A stretch of DNA of 64,000 nt from Gammaproteobacteria bacterium (GCA_041395725.1 JAWKZW010000001.1:1984001-2048000); one strand, 5' to 3'. Positions 46,611-56,218 are shown, numbered from the stretch's first letter. Numbers and translations are program-made. The notes: generated by a model not told the origin, from the letters alone.

Positions 46611-46953
46611 TCACCTGCTTTGCAGATAACTTATCTGTCTTTCAGGTGCAAAAGCTAGTGCGAGAAGCCTTTCCGGGCAAGGTGACAAATTGCCGCAGCA
46701 AGGGCGCTGTTTAAGTATTCGGGCTGGAATCCGCTCTTAATCAGGTCAGAAATCTCTCCTGAGGCGGTCGAAATGTAGCAATTTGTAATAGCGTACTGGC
46801 AGGCAACTGCTGACTTCTCACCTATCCCATTAAAAAATAACAAGAATATGAAACCGCCCAAGATGGGAGCGGTACCTGAGTCATTTTGCCGCAGGTATCT
46901 GCCTGCAACCTTGAGTTTATACTAAGCGTGGTTTTACCTATCGAGAACGGAAA
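46611..46953 (+). other. Gene-poor stretch before the unknown secreted protein
   Basis: 343 bases with no supported gene. A 68-codon minus-strand frame (46655-46861) has a hydrophobic start and no recognised family; I do not count it as a gene. Confidence 0.4.
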
Positions 46954-48123
46954 ATGAATAGTTGTCCCGGAATACCCGAAAAGCTTGCCATCAAGCAACT
47001 ACGTAACGCCGCCATGCGCCTGGTTGTTATCGGGCTGGCTATCAGTCAGCCTGTTGCAGCGCTGGGCGAAAACGACACGTTTCTGGCAAGACAATACCCG
47101 GAGCTGCAGCAATTATTGCTGGCACATGATGTTGTGCAGGCACGGTCCTATGAAGAGCTCAGTATTACCAATTCATCGCCCAACGCAGCGATCGGTCAAC
47201 GGGTATTGCTGGAAACCCTGGTGGAGCTTGAAGAGTCCGAGGCTTCGCATTACCACTCTGCAGGTGATCACTCAGCCATGCTGGGACCCCACCGCGTGTT
47301 TGAGAGTCGCGCGACACCCGGCCTGCTGGCGGTGATCAGGGAGAATCATAATGCCACTGCTGTGAAGACGGCCCTGGCTGATGTTGGAAATTTGCCACCT
47401 GTCGCGGTTGAGACTCTACAGCGAGGTCGGGAGTTCGTCGAGCAAGTGATTGAGGTGTATTTGAATCCGGTTTATGAGGACAAGAAGTCTGCCGTTTCTC
47501 AGATTGTCGTGGATTATATGGCCGTACAGGAATACTCCGTCGCCAACCGGCCGAAATCCGACGCGCTGCTGTCCGACCATGATTATGCCTATGCCTACAA
47601 AGCGGGATTCCCGCAGCTTAGCGGCCTGACCTGGGCATCACAGTGGCTTAAGTTGGCTCTGCTGGAAGTGGTGGTCTCGGCGCCGGATGCAGAGTCACGT
47701 GAGGCAGACATACAAAATCTGCTCCACTTGTATGGTGAAAAAATCAAACGCCTCCACGGCAGCATGGTTTCGTTGCCCAGCGACATCCCGACCACACCGG
47801 TTATTGCTCCCAACTTCTATCAGCTGCACCCGGATGCGGCTTACATTCTTGATAACCTTGAACTGCTCAAGGTCGTCATAGGCGACATCCTCGCGCATCC
47901 CGAAGTGGAAGACCGTTGGGGAGTCATTGAGCAGACGGTTGCAAACTACACCGACAAAAACTCTGATTTAAGTAAAGAAATGGATTACCTGTTGTACGTA
48001 TTGCGCGGCGGTATCTATAACGCAGGGGGTCCGGCCCGTGGTGGTCTCACCACTCCCGATCGCAACTGGTCGAGGGAGCAGTCTGAGAATCCCCATGTCA
48101 GCACTTCCCCAATGCGCTTTTAA
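46954..48123 (+). CDS. Exported protein of unknown family in the copper/redox cluster
   Basis: 389 residues. The leader LRNAAMRLVVIGLAISQPVA is compatible with export. The mature part is largely helical with scattered His and Glu (SEASHYHSAGDHSAMLGPHR at about 95-115, ESDHDYAYAY-like region). I recognise no family. Its stop is 15 bases before the second monooxygenase-like gene, so it is in that operon. The His-rich stretch could bind metal (inference). Confidence 0.65.
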   Translation: MNSCPGIPEKLAIKQLRNAAMRLVVIGLAISQPVAALGENDTFLARQYPELQQLLLAHDVVQARSYEELSITNSSPNAAIGQRVLLETLVELEESEASHYHSAGDHSAMLGPHRVFESRATPGLLAVIRENHNATAVKTALADVGNLPPVAVETLQRGREFVEQVIEVYLNPVYEDKKSAVSQIVVDYMAVQEYSVANRPKSDALLSDHDYAYAYKAGFPQLSGLTWASQWLKLALLEVVVSAPDAESREADIQNLLHLYGEKIKRLHGSMVSLPSDIPTTPVIAPNFYQLHPDAAYILDNLELLKVVIGDILAHPEVEDRWGVIEQTVANYTDKNSDLSKEMDYLLYVLRGGIYNAGGPARGGLTTPDRNWSREQSENPHVSTSPMRF

Positions 48124-48138
48124 CCGGACGTTCTCCCT

Positions 48139-49845
48139 ATGCAATCCACCCATCGCTTACCACTACGAACTGTTATCCAGTCAGTACTGATATCGGTCGC
48201 ACTCCTGCTGGCCGCGACCCAGGGTCATGCGGCAACCGAACGCGTCGGTGACTTCGCCTTGCTGGATGAGCAGGGCCGCTTCCATCAGCTCAGCCGCTAC
48301 CAGCATCGCGATGCCGTAGTGATGTTGACGTTTGACGCAAGCTGCGACGCTGTCGGTGATGCCGCCCGGAAATTGGCTGCTTTGCAGGCCGAGTATGGTC
48401 AGAGTATTGCGTTCCTGGCGCTGGATATCAGCGGCGCTTCCCGGGTCGAGCGTCAGCAATGGCAACTGCCGTTTCCAATTCTTGGTGATGAGATGAAACT
48501 GGTCTCTGAAAGCCTGACCCTTGGTCAGGCCGGCGAGGTGCTGGTGTTTAATCCTGAGCGCATGTCGCTTTATTACCGCGGCGGGTCAGACTCAGCCCTC
48601 GACGCTACCCTGGCTGCGGTAGTAAGTGGCGAAGCAAGCGACACTGCCACCTCTGCGGTTGCCGGTTGTGCCATCGAATACAGTGACCTCGCACAGCACA
48701 AACAGAATCCGCCGGATTACAGCACCGAGATTGCTCCCATCATTGGCGAAAACTGTGCGATCTGCCACCGTTTGGGTGGCGCGGGACCGTTCCCCTTCGA
48801 CAGCTATCTGTCGTTGCTCGGTTGGTCACCCATGGTCCGCGAAGTCATATTGAACAAGCGGATGCCACCCATGCAGGTCGACAATGAAGTCGGGACCTCG
48901 AAAAACGCCCATAATATCCCCATCGCAGATCGACAGAAGCTGCTTCACTGGATGGAGGCGGGTGCCCCACGGGGTGACGGAGAAATCGATCCGCTGGAAT
49001 TGAATGCAGAGGAAAGAGATTTCACCTGGCAACTGGGTGAGCCAGACTATATTGTCCAGGCTCCCTCCTACACGGTACCGGCAGTGGGAATTCAGGATTA
49101 CGAGTATCAGGAAGTCGAACTGCCGTTCGGCGAAGACAAATGGGTGCGTGCGTTTCAGTATCGTCCCTCCGACGAGCGTGTGTTACACCACCTGATGGCA
49201 TTTGTGGTCGCACCTGATGAGGATTTCTGGGGTGCGGAAAAACACGAAAAATCTGCTGTCCGGCGCTTTCTCGGGAGTTTCATACCGGGAGAGAATCACG
49301 CCACGGTGTTTCCTGAAAGCACCGGTGTTCGTATTCCTGCAGGACACAAGCTCGCTCTGCAGTTTCACTACGTCACAAACGGCGTGGAGATCGTTGACAG
49401 CACCAGAGTCGGCCTTTACTTCAGCGACACGCCACCCAGACAGGAAATCCTGACTCGTGCGATGGCAGAGCGCTTTACCATTGCGCCGTTTGATCCGGAA
49501 CACGCACTCTCGGCCACTTACCAGTTCGACGAAAAAGTGACGTTAATCGCCGTTAGGGCGCGCATGAACTATCGAGGCAAATACATGAAGTTCTCGGTAG
49601 CGAAACCAGACGGCGCTACTGAAGACTTCTTCAGCATTCCTGCCTATAACTATGGCTGGCAGCCCCATTACTGGCTGGATGAATCAGTATCTATCGAACC
49701 CGGCACCGTCATTACAGTGGCTGGTGCCTTTGACAACTCTCTTTCCAACCCGTTCAATCCAGACCCGCGCGAAGAAGTAAGTTGGGGCCTGGAAAGCTGG
49801 GAAGAAATGTTCACCGGTTATCTTACATACGTCATCGAAGAATGA
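48139..49845 (+). CDS. Redoxin - cytochrome c - PHM-like fusion paralogue lacking the CuM HxH
   Basis: 568 residues, signal peptide LISVALLLAATQGHAA. The domain order is as in the protein at 43384: redoxin-like (GDFALLDEQGRFHQLSRYQH), haem site CAICHRLG (Cys206-His210) and the PHM-like part. VLHHLMAFVV (CuH), QFHYVTNG and EEMFTGY are present, but the position of HMHYRG reads RARMNYRGKYM. The HxH pair that would hold CuM is therefore gone. It may be a partner subunit, an electron-transfer protein or a new activity. It is cotranscribed with the unknown secreted protein and followed by a redoxin. Confidence 0.85.
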   Translation: MQSTHRLPLRTVIQSVLISVALLLAATQGHAATERVGDFALLDEQGRFHQLSRYQHRDAVVMLTFDASCDAVGDAARKLAALQAEYGQSIAFLALDISGASRVERQQWQLPFPILGDEMKLVSESLTLGQAGEVLVFNPERMSLYYRGGSDSALDATLAAVVSGEASDTATSAVAGCAIEYSDLAQHKQNPPDYSTEIAPIIGENCAICHRLGGAGPFPFDSYLSLLGWSPMVREVILNKRMPPMQVDNEVGTSKNAHNIPIADRQKLLHWMEAGAPRGDGEIDPLELNAEERDFTWQLGEPDYIVQAPSYTVPAVGIQDYEYQEVELPFGEDKWVRAFQYRPSDERVLHHLMAFVVAPDEDFWGAEKHEKSAVRRFLGSFIPGENHATVFPESTGVRIPAGHKLALQFHYVTNGVEIVDSTRVGLYFSDTPPRQEILTRAMAERFTIAPFDPEHALSATYQFDEKVTLIAVRARMNYRGKYMKFSVAKPDGATEDFFSIPAYNYGWQPHYWLDESVSIEPGTVITVAGAFDNSLSNPFNPDPREEVSWGLESWEEMFTGYLTYVIEE

Positions 49846-49919
49846 GCCATCCCGGCGTATGCAGAAACAGTTTTGATTGAAATTGAAATAAGCGAACTAC
49901 AGATAAGGAGGAATCCCAA

Positions 49920-50504
49920 ATGATGAAGCAGGTTTTACTCGGATTAACACTATTCGTTCTGTCAGCAACCAGCGTCGCCGATGACTGGCTGAAATCGCTA
50001 CCGGATTTTGAGCTGCAGGACCAGCATGGTGTCACCCACACGCTGGATCAATACCGTGATAAGAAATTAATCGTGATGTATGTCCAGGGAGTGGGCTGCC
50101 CCATCGCGCGTATCGCCCTTCCACAGTACCGGGAAGTGCGGGATCTCTATCAGGATCAGGGCATTGAGTTCCTCATGTTCAATGCCAATATCCAGGACGA
50201 TATCAAGCGTATCAACCGTGAAGCCAATGAATTCGGGATTGAGTTCCCCATTCTCAAGGACGAGGGCCAGGTTCTTGCCAAGTCATTGGGAGTGGAGCGC
50301 ACTGCCGAAGTGTTCGTAATCGATCCAAGAACGCAGGATGTACTTTTCCGCGGCCCGATCAATGACCAGCTGGGTTATGAAACGCAGCGCAACGAGGCCT
50401 TTGACGAGTACCTGAAAGATGCCCTCGACACGGTGCTGGCTGGCGGCACTGTCGACATGCAGGAGATTCCTGATTCCAAGGGTTGCCTGGTGGCAATCTT
50501 TTAA
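49920..50504 (+). CDS. Exported redoxin (AhpC/TSA or TlpA-like)
   Basis: 194 residues, signal peptide VLLGLTLFVLSATSVAD. The thioredoxin-fold domain runs PDFELQDQHGVTHTLDQYRD, then the active-site segment VQGVGCPIARIALPQYR with one Cys, and later ILKDEGQVLAKSLGVERTAE and FVIDPRTQDVLFRGPINDQL. The C-terminus GCLVAIF has a second Cys that could be a resolving residue. It resembles the redoxin half of the two fusion proteins. An AGGAGG-like site precedes the start. A family A repeat begins 8 bases after the stop. Confidence 0.8.
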   Translation: MMKQVLLGLTLFVLSATSVADDWLKSLPDFELQDQHGVTHTLDQYRDKKLIVMYVQGVGCPIARIALPQYREVRDLYQDQGIEFLMFNANIQDDIKRINREANEFGIEFPILKDEGQVLAKSLGVERTAEVFVIDPRTQDVLFRGPINDQLGYETQRNEAFDEYLKDALDTVLAGGTVDMQEIPDSKGCLVAIF

Positions 50505-50511
50505 ATAATAA

Positions 50512-50694
50512 GGGGACACTCACAACTTAACAACTTAATCGTTTAGCGTCGATTCCCAGATTGTGTTGTTCGACGCGAGATGCTCTAAGTTTGATGATCA
50601 AAAGTTTTACCCCAAAATTCCATTGTCTACAGAAAGTTCGGAAATAAGTAGGGTACGACTAGGTTAGCTTAGTTGTTAAGTTGTGAGTGTCCCC
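50512..50694 (+). repeat. Family A dispersed element, copy A4
   Basis: Full 183-bp copy. It lies between the redoxin stop and the ATP-grasp start and may contain that gene's promoter. Confidence 0.9.
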
Positions 50695-50726
50695 AATTTT
50701 CCCTTCATCGACAGAGACCCTTATCC

Positions 50727-51743
50727 GTGACCGACCAAAAAGTGAAGGTTCTGTTTATCAATGGGATCCGTGATAACGGAACCGTGGATGTTTCCGGGGT
50801 TAACCTTCTTGGCCGCATTATATTCAGCACCTCAGGTAGTTGTCATGTTGCCAGTTACGTCCCGTCAGAGCGAATCAACGTCAGTCACTTTATCCTTGAC
50901 CATCGAAGACAGCAAAGGATCAACGTCAACTACATACTGTCTCATGACGTTGTATTTTGTGAAATCTCCGATCCAGACTCCCATGCCAATGCACTGAACA
51001 AAGCGCAGAAAGTGTACAACGCTCTGTATGACAAGATTCCATGGATTAACAATCCCTATAAGGTACTAAACACTCGACGTGAGGTGGTGCCGGGCTTGTT
51101 GGGAGACATCGCCGGAGTGATCGCACCAAGAACTCTGCGGCTCAAGCCATCGTCGCTTGCCGACATCAAATCCACCATCGAGGACAGCGGTTTCTCCTTA
51201 CCGGTACTATTGAGGCCTGCTGGCAGCCATGGCGGCGATGATCTGGTGCTAATAGAGCACTTATCAGCTTTGGATGATCTGGACTTGCACCGATATAAAG
51301 AAGCTTACCTGACTGAATTTTTTGACTTCAGCTCCAATGGCATCTATTCAAAATATCGCTTTGCTGTTGTTGCCGGCGAACCGCATATACGACATCGGCT
51401 TTCCAGGGATCACTGGTTGATTCATCGCGATGCCCGGGCATTTACGGCAAGCGTGCCCGAGCTGCGTCAGGCCGAAGCTGATGCAATTACCCAGTTCAAA
51501 GACCAACTGAAACCAAAAGTTCAGAAAATTATCCATGAGATTTACCAGCGGATCGGGCTGGATTATTTTGGCATAGATTGCGCTATCAAAGATGACAAAC
51601 TGATTCTTTTTGAAGTTAACGCGAACATGAACATAATGCCTAACAATCAAGCATCGCCAAATATATGGGAAGAAGCCATTGACGGGATTCGCAACAGCAT
51701 AGTGGAAAACCTAATTATCCCCAGAGCGACAAGCAAGGTTTGA
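50727..51743 (+). CDS. ATP-grasp ligase-like protein
   Basis: 338 residues from GTG 50727, chosen because the longer frame begins inside the repeat. It starts TDQKVKVLFINGIRDNGTVD. The ATP-grasp fold is seen in LPVLLRPAGSHGGDDLVLIE (the Gly-rich lid loop), LTEFFDFSSNGIYSKYRFAV and the metal-binding end GLDYFGIDCAIKDDKLILFE followed by VNANMNIMP (Asp, Glu, Asn). It should form a C-N (or C-S) bond between a carboxylate and an amine at the cost of ATP; the substrates are unknown. It is AT-richer than the backbone. Confidence 0.85.
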   Translation: MTDQKVKVLFINGIRDNGTVDVSGVNLLGRIIFSTSGSCHVASYVPSERINVSHFILDHRRQQRINVNYILSHDVVFCEISDPDSHANALNKAQKVYNALYDKIPWINNPYKVLNTRREVVPGLLGDIAGVIAPRTLRLKPSSLADIKSTIEDSGFSLPVLLRPAGSHGGDDLVLIEHLSALDDLDLHRYKEAYLTEFFDFSSNGIYSKYRFAVVAGEPHIRHRLSRDHWLIHRDARAFTASVPELRQAEADAITQFKDQLKPKVQKIIHEIYQRIGLDYFGIDCAIKDDKLILFEVNANMNIMPNNQASPNIWEEAIDGIRNSIVENLIIPRATSKV

Positions 51744-51970
51744 GTAGCCAGCAAGGCTCTGAGCAAAGCGAACACTACAATGAGTGGCCTTGAATCTTAC
51801 TCCCAGCACAGTAAGAATTTGATGTTGTATAGGTAAATCCCTTCAGAGCATCAGCAATCATCATGATGACTCCTGCGGTTCCAGACATCCACAACCCTGC
51901 ATGGGGAAAAGAATAGGAATTTTTGCCTGCTACCGCTATTCACACAACCGTGTATTGGGTGTTTATAGCT

Positions 51971-53458
51971 TTATCCAGCCTGCTCTTGCTCTACCAACCA
52001 GTCCAACAATAAGCGGCGAGATATTTTGCGACTGCTGCCTCGTGGTATCTCTGCTACAAAATGAACCTTTCTGGGCAATTTGTAGTTGCTCAGTAGAGGG
52101 CGTAAACGCTCCAGTATCTGTTGCTGGCTATAATCTATATCGCTGACAATAAATGCATGAGGCTCTTCAGGCGCGAGTTCTGCATACAGGTCATCGCCAG
52201 CAGGGATTGCTGCCACAATACAGGATTTTACCCCGGGTATACGTAGAATATGACTTTCGATTTCCAGTGGCGAAATATTATCTCCGCCAGGCAAAACAAT
52301 TATGTCTTTTCTCCTGCCCATGAACCAAAACAGACCGTTGCTGTCCCGACAAGCTAGATCGCCGGTTTTTATCCATTTATTATCGATGAATGGCAAGTCA
52401 TCTTCGCCCCATGATCGCCAGTAGCCAGTCATCATTTTTGGACTTGAAGCGATGATTTCTCCAACCTCACCCCTCGCTACTTCTTTGCCCGCACTATCAA
52501 TCAATTTAACATCGACACCCTCAGTGGGGCTGCCCAGGGCAAGGCAATCGGAATCAGCGGGATTTCTGTTCACCATGATCCAGCTCAGTTCTGTCATTCC
52601 ATAGCTGGTGGACAAAAATCGCTGAGTGACTTTGAAAAACGCTTTCTGTACGCTTTCTGTGACCTTATCAGCGCCAATACAAGCGAAACGGATATTCGCA
52701 AAGCTATTGCTATTAATATCAGGGTGGCCCAGCAATCGTTCAAAGGCTTCTACGACCATGATGAGGTGAGTGGGTAAAATCTCATTCACCTTGGCTGTCA
52801 TTTTCGCCACATCATACCCTTCCAGCAACGCGAACTGAGCGCCTTGCTTCAGATAAGCAAGGCATTGATAAAGTCCGACGCTATGGTACAGACTGGAAGC
52901 AATGACCGCTTTGCTATCGCTGCCGATATTCGCTGTACGAATTCTCCCTTCAATAATATGCTGCAAGGCTTGCCCGGAAATCATAACAGCTTTAGGTAAA
53001 GCACTGGTGCCAGAGGTATGCAATATAAGCGCTACGTCTTCACCTGGAAGCTCCGGTTCCGACAGCCCTTTTGTCGAGTAAACCTGCCTGATTTGCCGGT
53101 TTCTCAGGCTGCTTATTACCGCCAGCCTCGGCGCCTCACATAATCGATCGCCAAAAGAACTCCAATGATTCTCCTCCAGAACCAGAACTTGACTATCCGC
53201 TTGTTTAAGAAGCTCGACAATTTCATGGCATCTCAGGTCTGGATTAACAGGCATCGGGATTAGCTTGTTACACCAACAAGCCAGATACAAGGCGATAAAA
53301 TCTGGTGAGTTATTCAGACATAGGGCAATGATCTGTCCCTGTGAATCAGGCAGCGCACGCCGATAGTTCTCCACCCTTTGCTGTAGTTCGCCATAGGAGA
53401 TATTTTCGTCGTTCCAGTTGATTGCTATGGCTGAATTGTCATTGGCGATGATATGCAT
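51971..53458 (-). CDS. Adenylate-forming enzyme (AMP-binding)
   Basis: About 495 residues from ATG 53458; TTG 53506 would start it inside the upstream gene. The signature is LILHTSGTSALPKAVMISGQ, then STSYGMTELSWIMVNRNPAD, GSPTEGVDVKLIDSAGKEVA, TGDLACRDSNGLFWFMGRRK and a C-terminal PRKVHFVAEIPRGSSRKISR (catalytic Lys in SRKISR). It is a stand-alone ANL enzyme that makes an acyl-AMP from a carboxylic or amino acid. There is no carrier domain, so the acyl may go to CoA or to the partner enzymes. Confidence 0.85.
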   Translation of the reverse strand: MHIIANDNSAIAINWNDENISYGELQQRVENYRRALPDSQGQIIALCLNNSPDFIALYLACWCNKLIPMPVNPDLRCHEIVELLKQADSQVLVLEENHWSSFGDRLCEAPRLAVISSLRNRQIRQVYSTKGLSEPELPGEDVALILHTSGTSALPKAVMISGQALQHIIEGRIRTANIGSDSKAVIASSLYHSVGLYQCLAYLKQGAQFALLEGYDVAKMTAKVNEILPTHLIMVVEAFERLLGHPDINSNSFANIRFACIGADKVTESVQKAFFKVTQRFLSTSYGMTELSWIMVNRNPADSDCLALGSPTEGVDVKLIDSAGKEVARGEVGEIIASSPKMMTGYWRSWGEDDLPFIDNKWIKTGDLACRDSNGLFWFMGRRKDIIVLPGGDNISPLEIESHILRIPGVKSCIVAAIPAGDDLYAELAPEEPHAFIVSDIDYSQQQILERLRPLLSNYKLPRKVHFVAEIPRGSSRKISRRLLLDWLVEQEQAG

Positions 53459-53471
53459 ATATGAAGGTAAA

Positions 53472-54593
53472 TCAGCATGCCCTTTTTTGGGCTTGGGCTT
53501 GGGCAATCGCGATAAATTCTTCCTTGACCCCTCCCCTCAGGCTGCCAGCCGCTGTATTGCCAAAGAAGCAAGCCATGGAGCTGGACAAGGGTCTGGAATT
53601 CGGTACAGCAATCCAGGCGCGATAAAGCTGTCGACATTCTTCGATGTTCTCGCCGTTCACAAACTCTGTTCGTGAATGAAAAAGCTCATGATTATTAACG
53701 AACAGGATATCGCCTTTTCCAAAATCTCTCCTGAATTGCCAGCTGTCTTGATCATTGATATAGCGATCAAATGTATCCAGTGCTTCTATTTGCCTTTCAG
53801 TCAGCCTGGGGATGTTATCGTAGGTTTGCGCACGGTCAGTGTAGAAGCGTGAATATCTGACACACAGCTTTCCCTGCTCCCTGCTAAAGATGGGCGCGCA
53901 CCATGTTCTGGAAAGATTGTACGCCTGGCTTGCTTGCTCGTCATTGATTCCTCCTGGATATTGGTAGTCCTGCCAGGAGTGATAAAAGGGCTGGTACAGT
54001 TCCGTTACTAACTCCGGATGCTCTTCAAGCATTCTGTTATGCACAGCGGCTGCGCTTACCAGTATGGTCGCACCCCCTCTTAAGGGTGTTCGCCTGCACA
54101 GAAAACCAACAACATCACAGCCATCGTTGTGTATGGGCAACCCCATGTTGTGCTTGCTACCCCGTCGTTCATCAAGTTTTGCCTGACCTTCATCCTGAAC
54201 AGGTTGAAGTAGCTCACGGTTTACCGTTTGCGGCATTAAAGTGCCCACATAGGCGACCAGCCCGCCAAACATAATCTTGGCATCCTGTTCTGAAACATCC
54301 TGGGGAAACCCTTTAAACAGAGCAATACCGTATGCATGTTCAAGATTATGCCGGGTTTGTGCAAGCTTGTTTCCGAAAACAGGAAGGGGAAAATTTTCCT
54401 GACAGGGATACAGTACCCCTGAGTCTACTTCATCTTGCTTGCCATTGGATTTTACCCAGGCCTTGAAAAAGGCAAGCGCCTCTTTGAGTTCCTTTGTGTT
54501 TTCATCGCTTAAGTGGGTTACCCATGAAGTATCCTTGCGGATGGTTTCCGGCTTCCAGGCTAAACTACTTTCGTAAGGTTCAATCTTTGCCAT
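53472..54593 (-). CDS. TauD/TfdA-like Fe(II)/2-oxoglutarate dioxygenase
   Basis: About 373 residues from ATG 54593 (the frame reaches 54725). The facial triad is complete: GLPIHNDGCDVVGFL (His155, Asp157) and VNNHELFHSRTEF (His306), followed by RQLYRAWIAV with the Arg that holds 2-oxoglutarate. Related proteins include TauD, clavaminate synthase and small-molecule hydroxylases. It ends 13 bases before the adenylate-forming enzyme starts, so the two are in one operon. The likely role is hydroxylation or desaturation of an amino-acid-like intermediate (inference). Confidence 0.85.
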   Translation of the reverse strand: MAKIEPYESSLAWKPETIRKDTSWVTHLSDENTKELKEALAFFKAWVKSNGKQDEVDSGVLYPCQENFPLPVFGNKLAQTRHNLEHAYGIALFKGFPQDVSEQDAKIMFGGLVAYVGTLMPQTVNRELLQPVQDEGQAKLDERRGSKHNMGLPIHNDGCDVVGFLCRRTPLRGGATILVSAAAVHNRMLEEHPELVTELYQPFYHSWQDYQYPGGINDEQASQAYNLSRTWCAPIFSREQGKLCVRYSRFYTDRAQTYDNIPRLTERQIEALDTFDRYINDQDSWQFRRDFGKGDILFVNNHELFHSRTEFVNGENIEECRQLYRAWIAVPNSRPLSSSMACFFGNTAAGSLRGGVKEEFIAIAQAQAQKRAC

Positions 54594-55048
54594 TGGTAAA
54601 TCGCTATCCGCCTGTTTATTGCAGTACTTTGTGCCTGGAGCACAGAGCTGTCTGCCGGGGTTTAAAGGGTGCCGAAAAGGTATCTTTGATGCATTCAATT
54701 GTCCAGCGCTGCGGTGACAAATCACTGGCCGTAGGCGAGCATGACCTGGTCTGGAATCCTCGGCGCCAGATTTTTTGCTACACGGGCGACTCTGTTATCG
54801 AGACCTCTTTATCTGTAATTTGTCAAGATATTCGGATGGTTATCCATATTTCCCATGATATTTCTCACCACCAAGCGCTGGTTATCCTTGTCGCTCGGCC
54901 GCCTTCAGGAAAATATCGGCACTGACACCCGCCACTTTTTTTGAGTTACCATAAAAGTGGCCAAATAGATGACTCAGATTGCGGAGCACAATGATGAAAA
55001 GAGCTTACTTCATGGTACTTTTGTCAGTGTCCCCGATGCCCGGAGTCC
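54594..55048 (+). other. Gene-poor stretch
   Basis: 455 bases between the dioxygenase and the methyltransferase-like gene. A short frame at 54991-55065 encodes MMKRAYFMVLLSVSPMPGVL and stops; it looks like a signal-peptide start cut off by rearrangement. Nothing else is supported. Confidence 0.45.
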
Positions 55049-55495
55049 TTATATCCACTTTCTAGTGCGGCTGCAGTAGTCAAGATAGGATTGACCGAAT
55101 ACAGATCGCATAGTTGCCTCCTCGCTCTTTATGTACCATCGGTCCACTACCAGAAAAAACCCGATGACAAGAATGAAAGATGAAAGGCTTCCCTGATACA
55201 GAACAGCAACGCCCAGCAGGGATAAACAGAGGCCAACATACATCGGGTTCCTGGAATACTGATAGATCCCTGTCGTAACGAAGGTATCTGGAAGGGCAAA
55301 AGTGTTTACGTTGGTTTCCGCGTCGTGAAATAAGTTCTTAGCAATCTGCGCGACAGCTAAACCACCAATCAGCAAAGGCAGGCCGGCCAGATTGAAGGGA
55401 AAGACAACGTAGTGACTAAAATCAAAATACCAGCAAACAAGTCCCATCAGAACTGAGACCAGCAGGAAAAGTTGCGGAGGTAGCAACTTCTTCAT
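55049..55495 (-). CDS. Isoprenylcysteine methyltransferase / PEMT-like membrane protein
   Basis: 148 residues from ATG 55495, set by an AGGAGG site 5 bases upstream. It has about four hydrophobic segments and the signature VTTGIYQYSRNPMYVGLCLS and FGQSYLDYCSRTRKW. These bind S-adenosylmethionine in the ICMT/PEMT family, whose members methylate lipid or protein substrates in the membrane. Its substrate is unknown. Confidence 0.8.
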   Translation of the reverse strand: MKKLLPPQLFLLVSVLMGLVCWYFDFSHYVVFPFNLAGLPLLIGGLAVAQIAKNLFHDAETNVNTFALPDTFVTTGIYQYSRNPMYVGLCLSLLGVAVLYQGSLSSFILVIGFFLVVDRWYIKSEEATMRSVFGQSYLDYCSRTRKWI

Positions 55496-55573
55496 CGTAT
55501 CCTCCTCTGGCAACCGACAGCTGCCAACGCATTAGTTGAGGAGTAAGGCTAATTCCAGATACTGGTCATTTCA

Positions 55574-56218
55574 TTAACCTGTGTTAATGCTTCTGATATT
55601 TCTCCTCAGCCGGCTCAGGGCGACCGGGGTAATACCCAGATAAGAGGCGATGACATGCTGCTTCACCCTTTTTTCCAAGGTCGGGAAGGTACTTAGAAAA
55701 GATCGATAGCGTTGTTCAGCATCCAATAACAGAAACTCTCGTTCCCGCGCTTCCTTTATGCAATAGCCTTTTTCCAGCATACCGAGCAGAAACTTCTGCC
55801 AGCACAGGTCTTTCTCGGCTAACGACTTCCACTTCTCGTAATCGATTTCCAAAATCAAAGATTCCTCGAGAGCCTGGATGGAAAAATAGCTTGCCCGCTT
55901 CTGAATTAAAGCGCTGTAGGAAGCAATGAAAGAGTTTTCCTGAAGGAATCCTTTGGTAAATTCATGCCCGTTGGAATCGCTGTAAAAATATCTGAACAGG
56001 CCGCTACGCACAAAAGCGAAGCTGCGTGGCTGTTGGCCCTCCCTGATGAAACAACCCTGCTTGCGGATTGTCCGCACTCTTGACAGAGGGACCACTTTCT
56101 CAATCTGTTCCTCTGTAAATCCGGAGAATAAATCAAGGGTATCGCTGAAGGCATGCAGCGTTTCAGATGCTGCGGTTGCATCCGGGACGAGTGATGATCG
56201 CGCGCCTTTCGTATTCAT
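55574..56218 (-). CDS. Crp/Fnr family regulator
   Basis: 214 residues. A cyclic-nucleotide-type beta-roll (TIRKQGCFIREGQQPRSFAF; SGLFRYFYSDSNGHEFTKGF) is followed by a helix (QRYRSFLSTFPTLEKRVKQH) and a C-terminal helix-turn-helix (VIASYLGITPVALSRLRRNI). There is no Cys cluster, so it is not Fnr-like in sensing. It may control the genes downstream (ICMT-like) or across the island; no operator is assigned. Confidence 0.85.
   Translation of the reverse strand: MNTKGARSSLVPDATAASETLHAFSDTLDLFSGFTEEQIEKVVPLSRVRTIRKQGCFIREGQQPRSFAFVRSGLFRYFYSDSNGHEFTKGFLQENSFIASYSALIQKRASYFSIQALEESLILEIDYEKWKSLAEKDLCWQKFLLGMLEKGYCIKEAREREFLLLDAEQRYRSFLSTFPTLEKRVKQHVIASYLGITPVALSRLRRNIRSINTG

Noticed and set aside
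46655..46861. 68-codon minus-strand frame with a hydrophobic start
   Set aside because: No ribosome-binding site, no recognised motif, and unlike its neighbours in composition.
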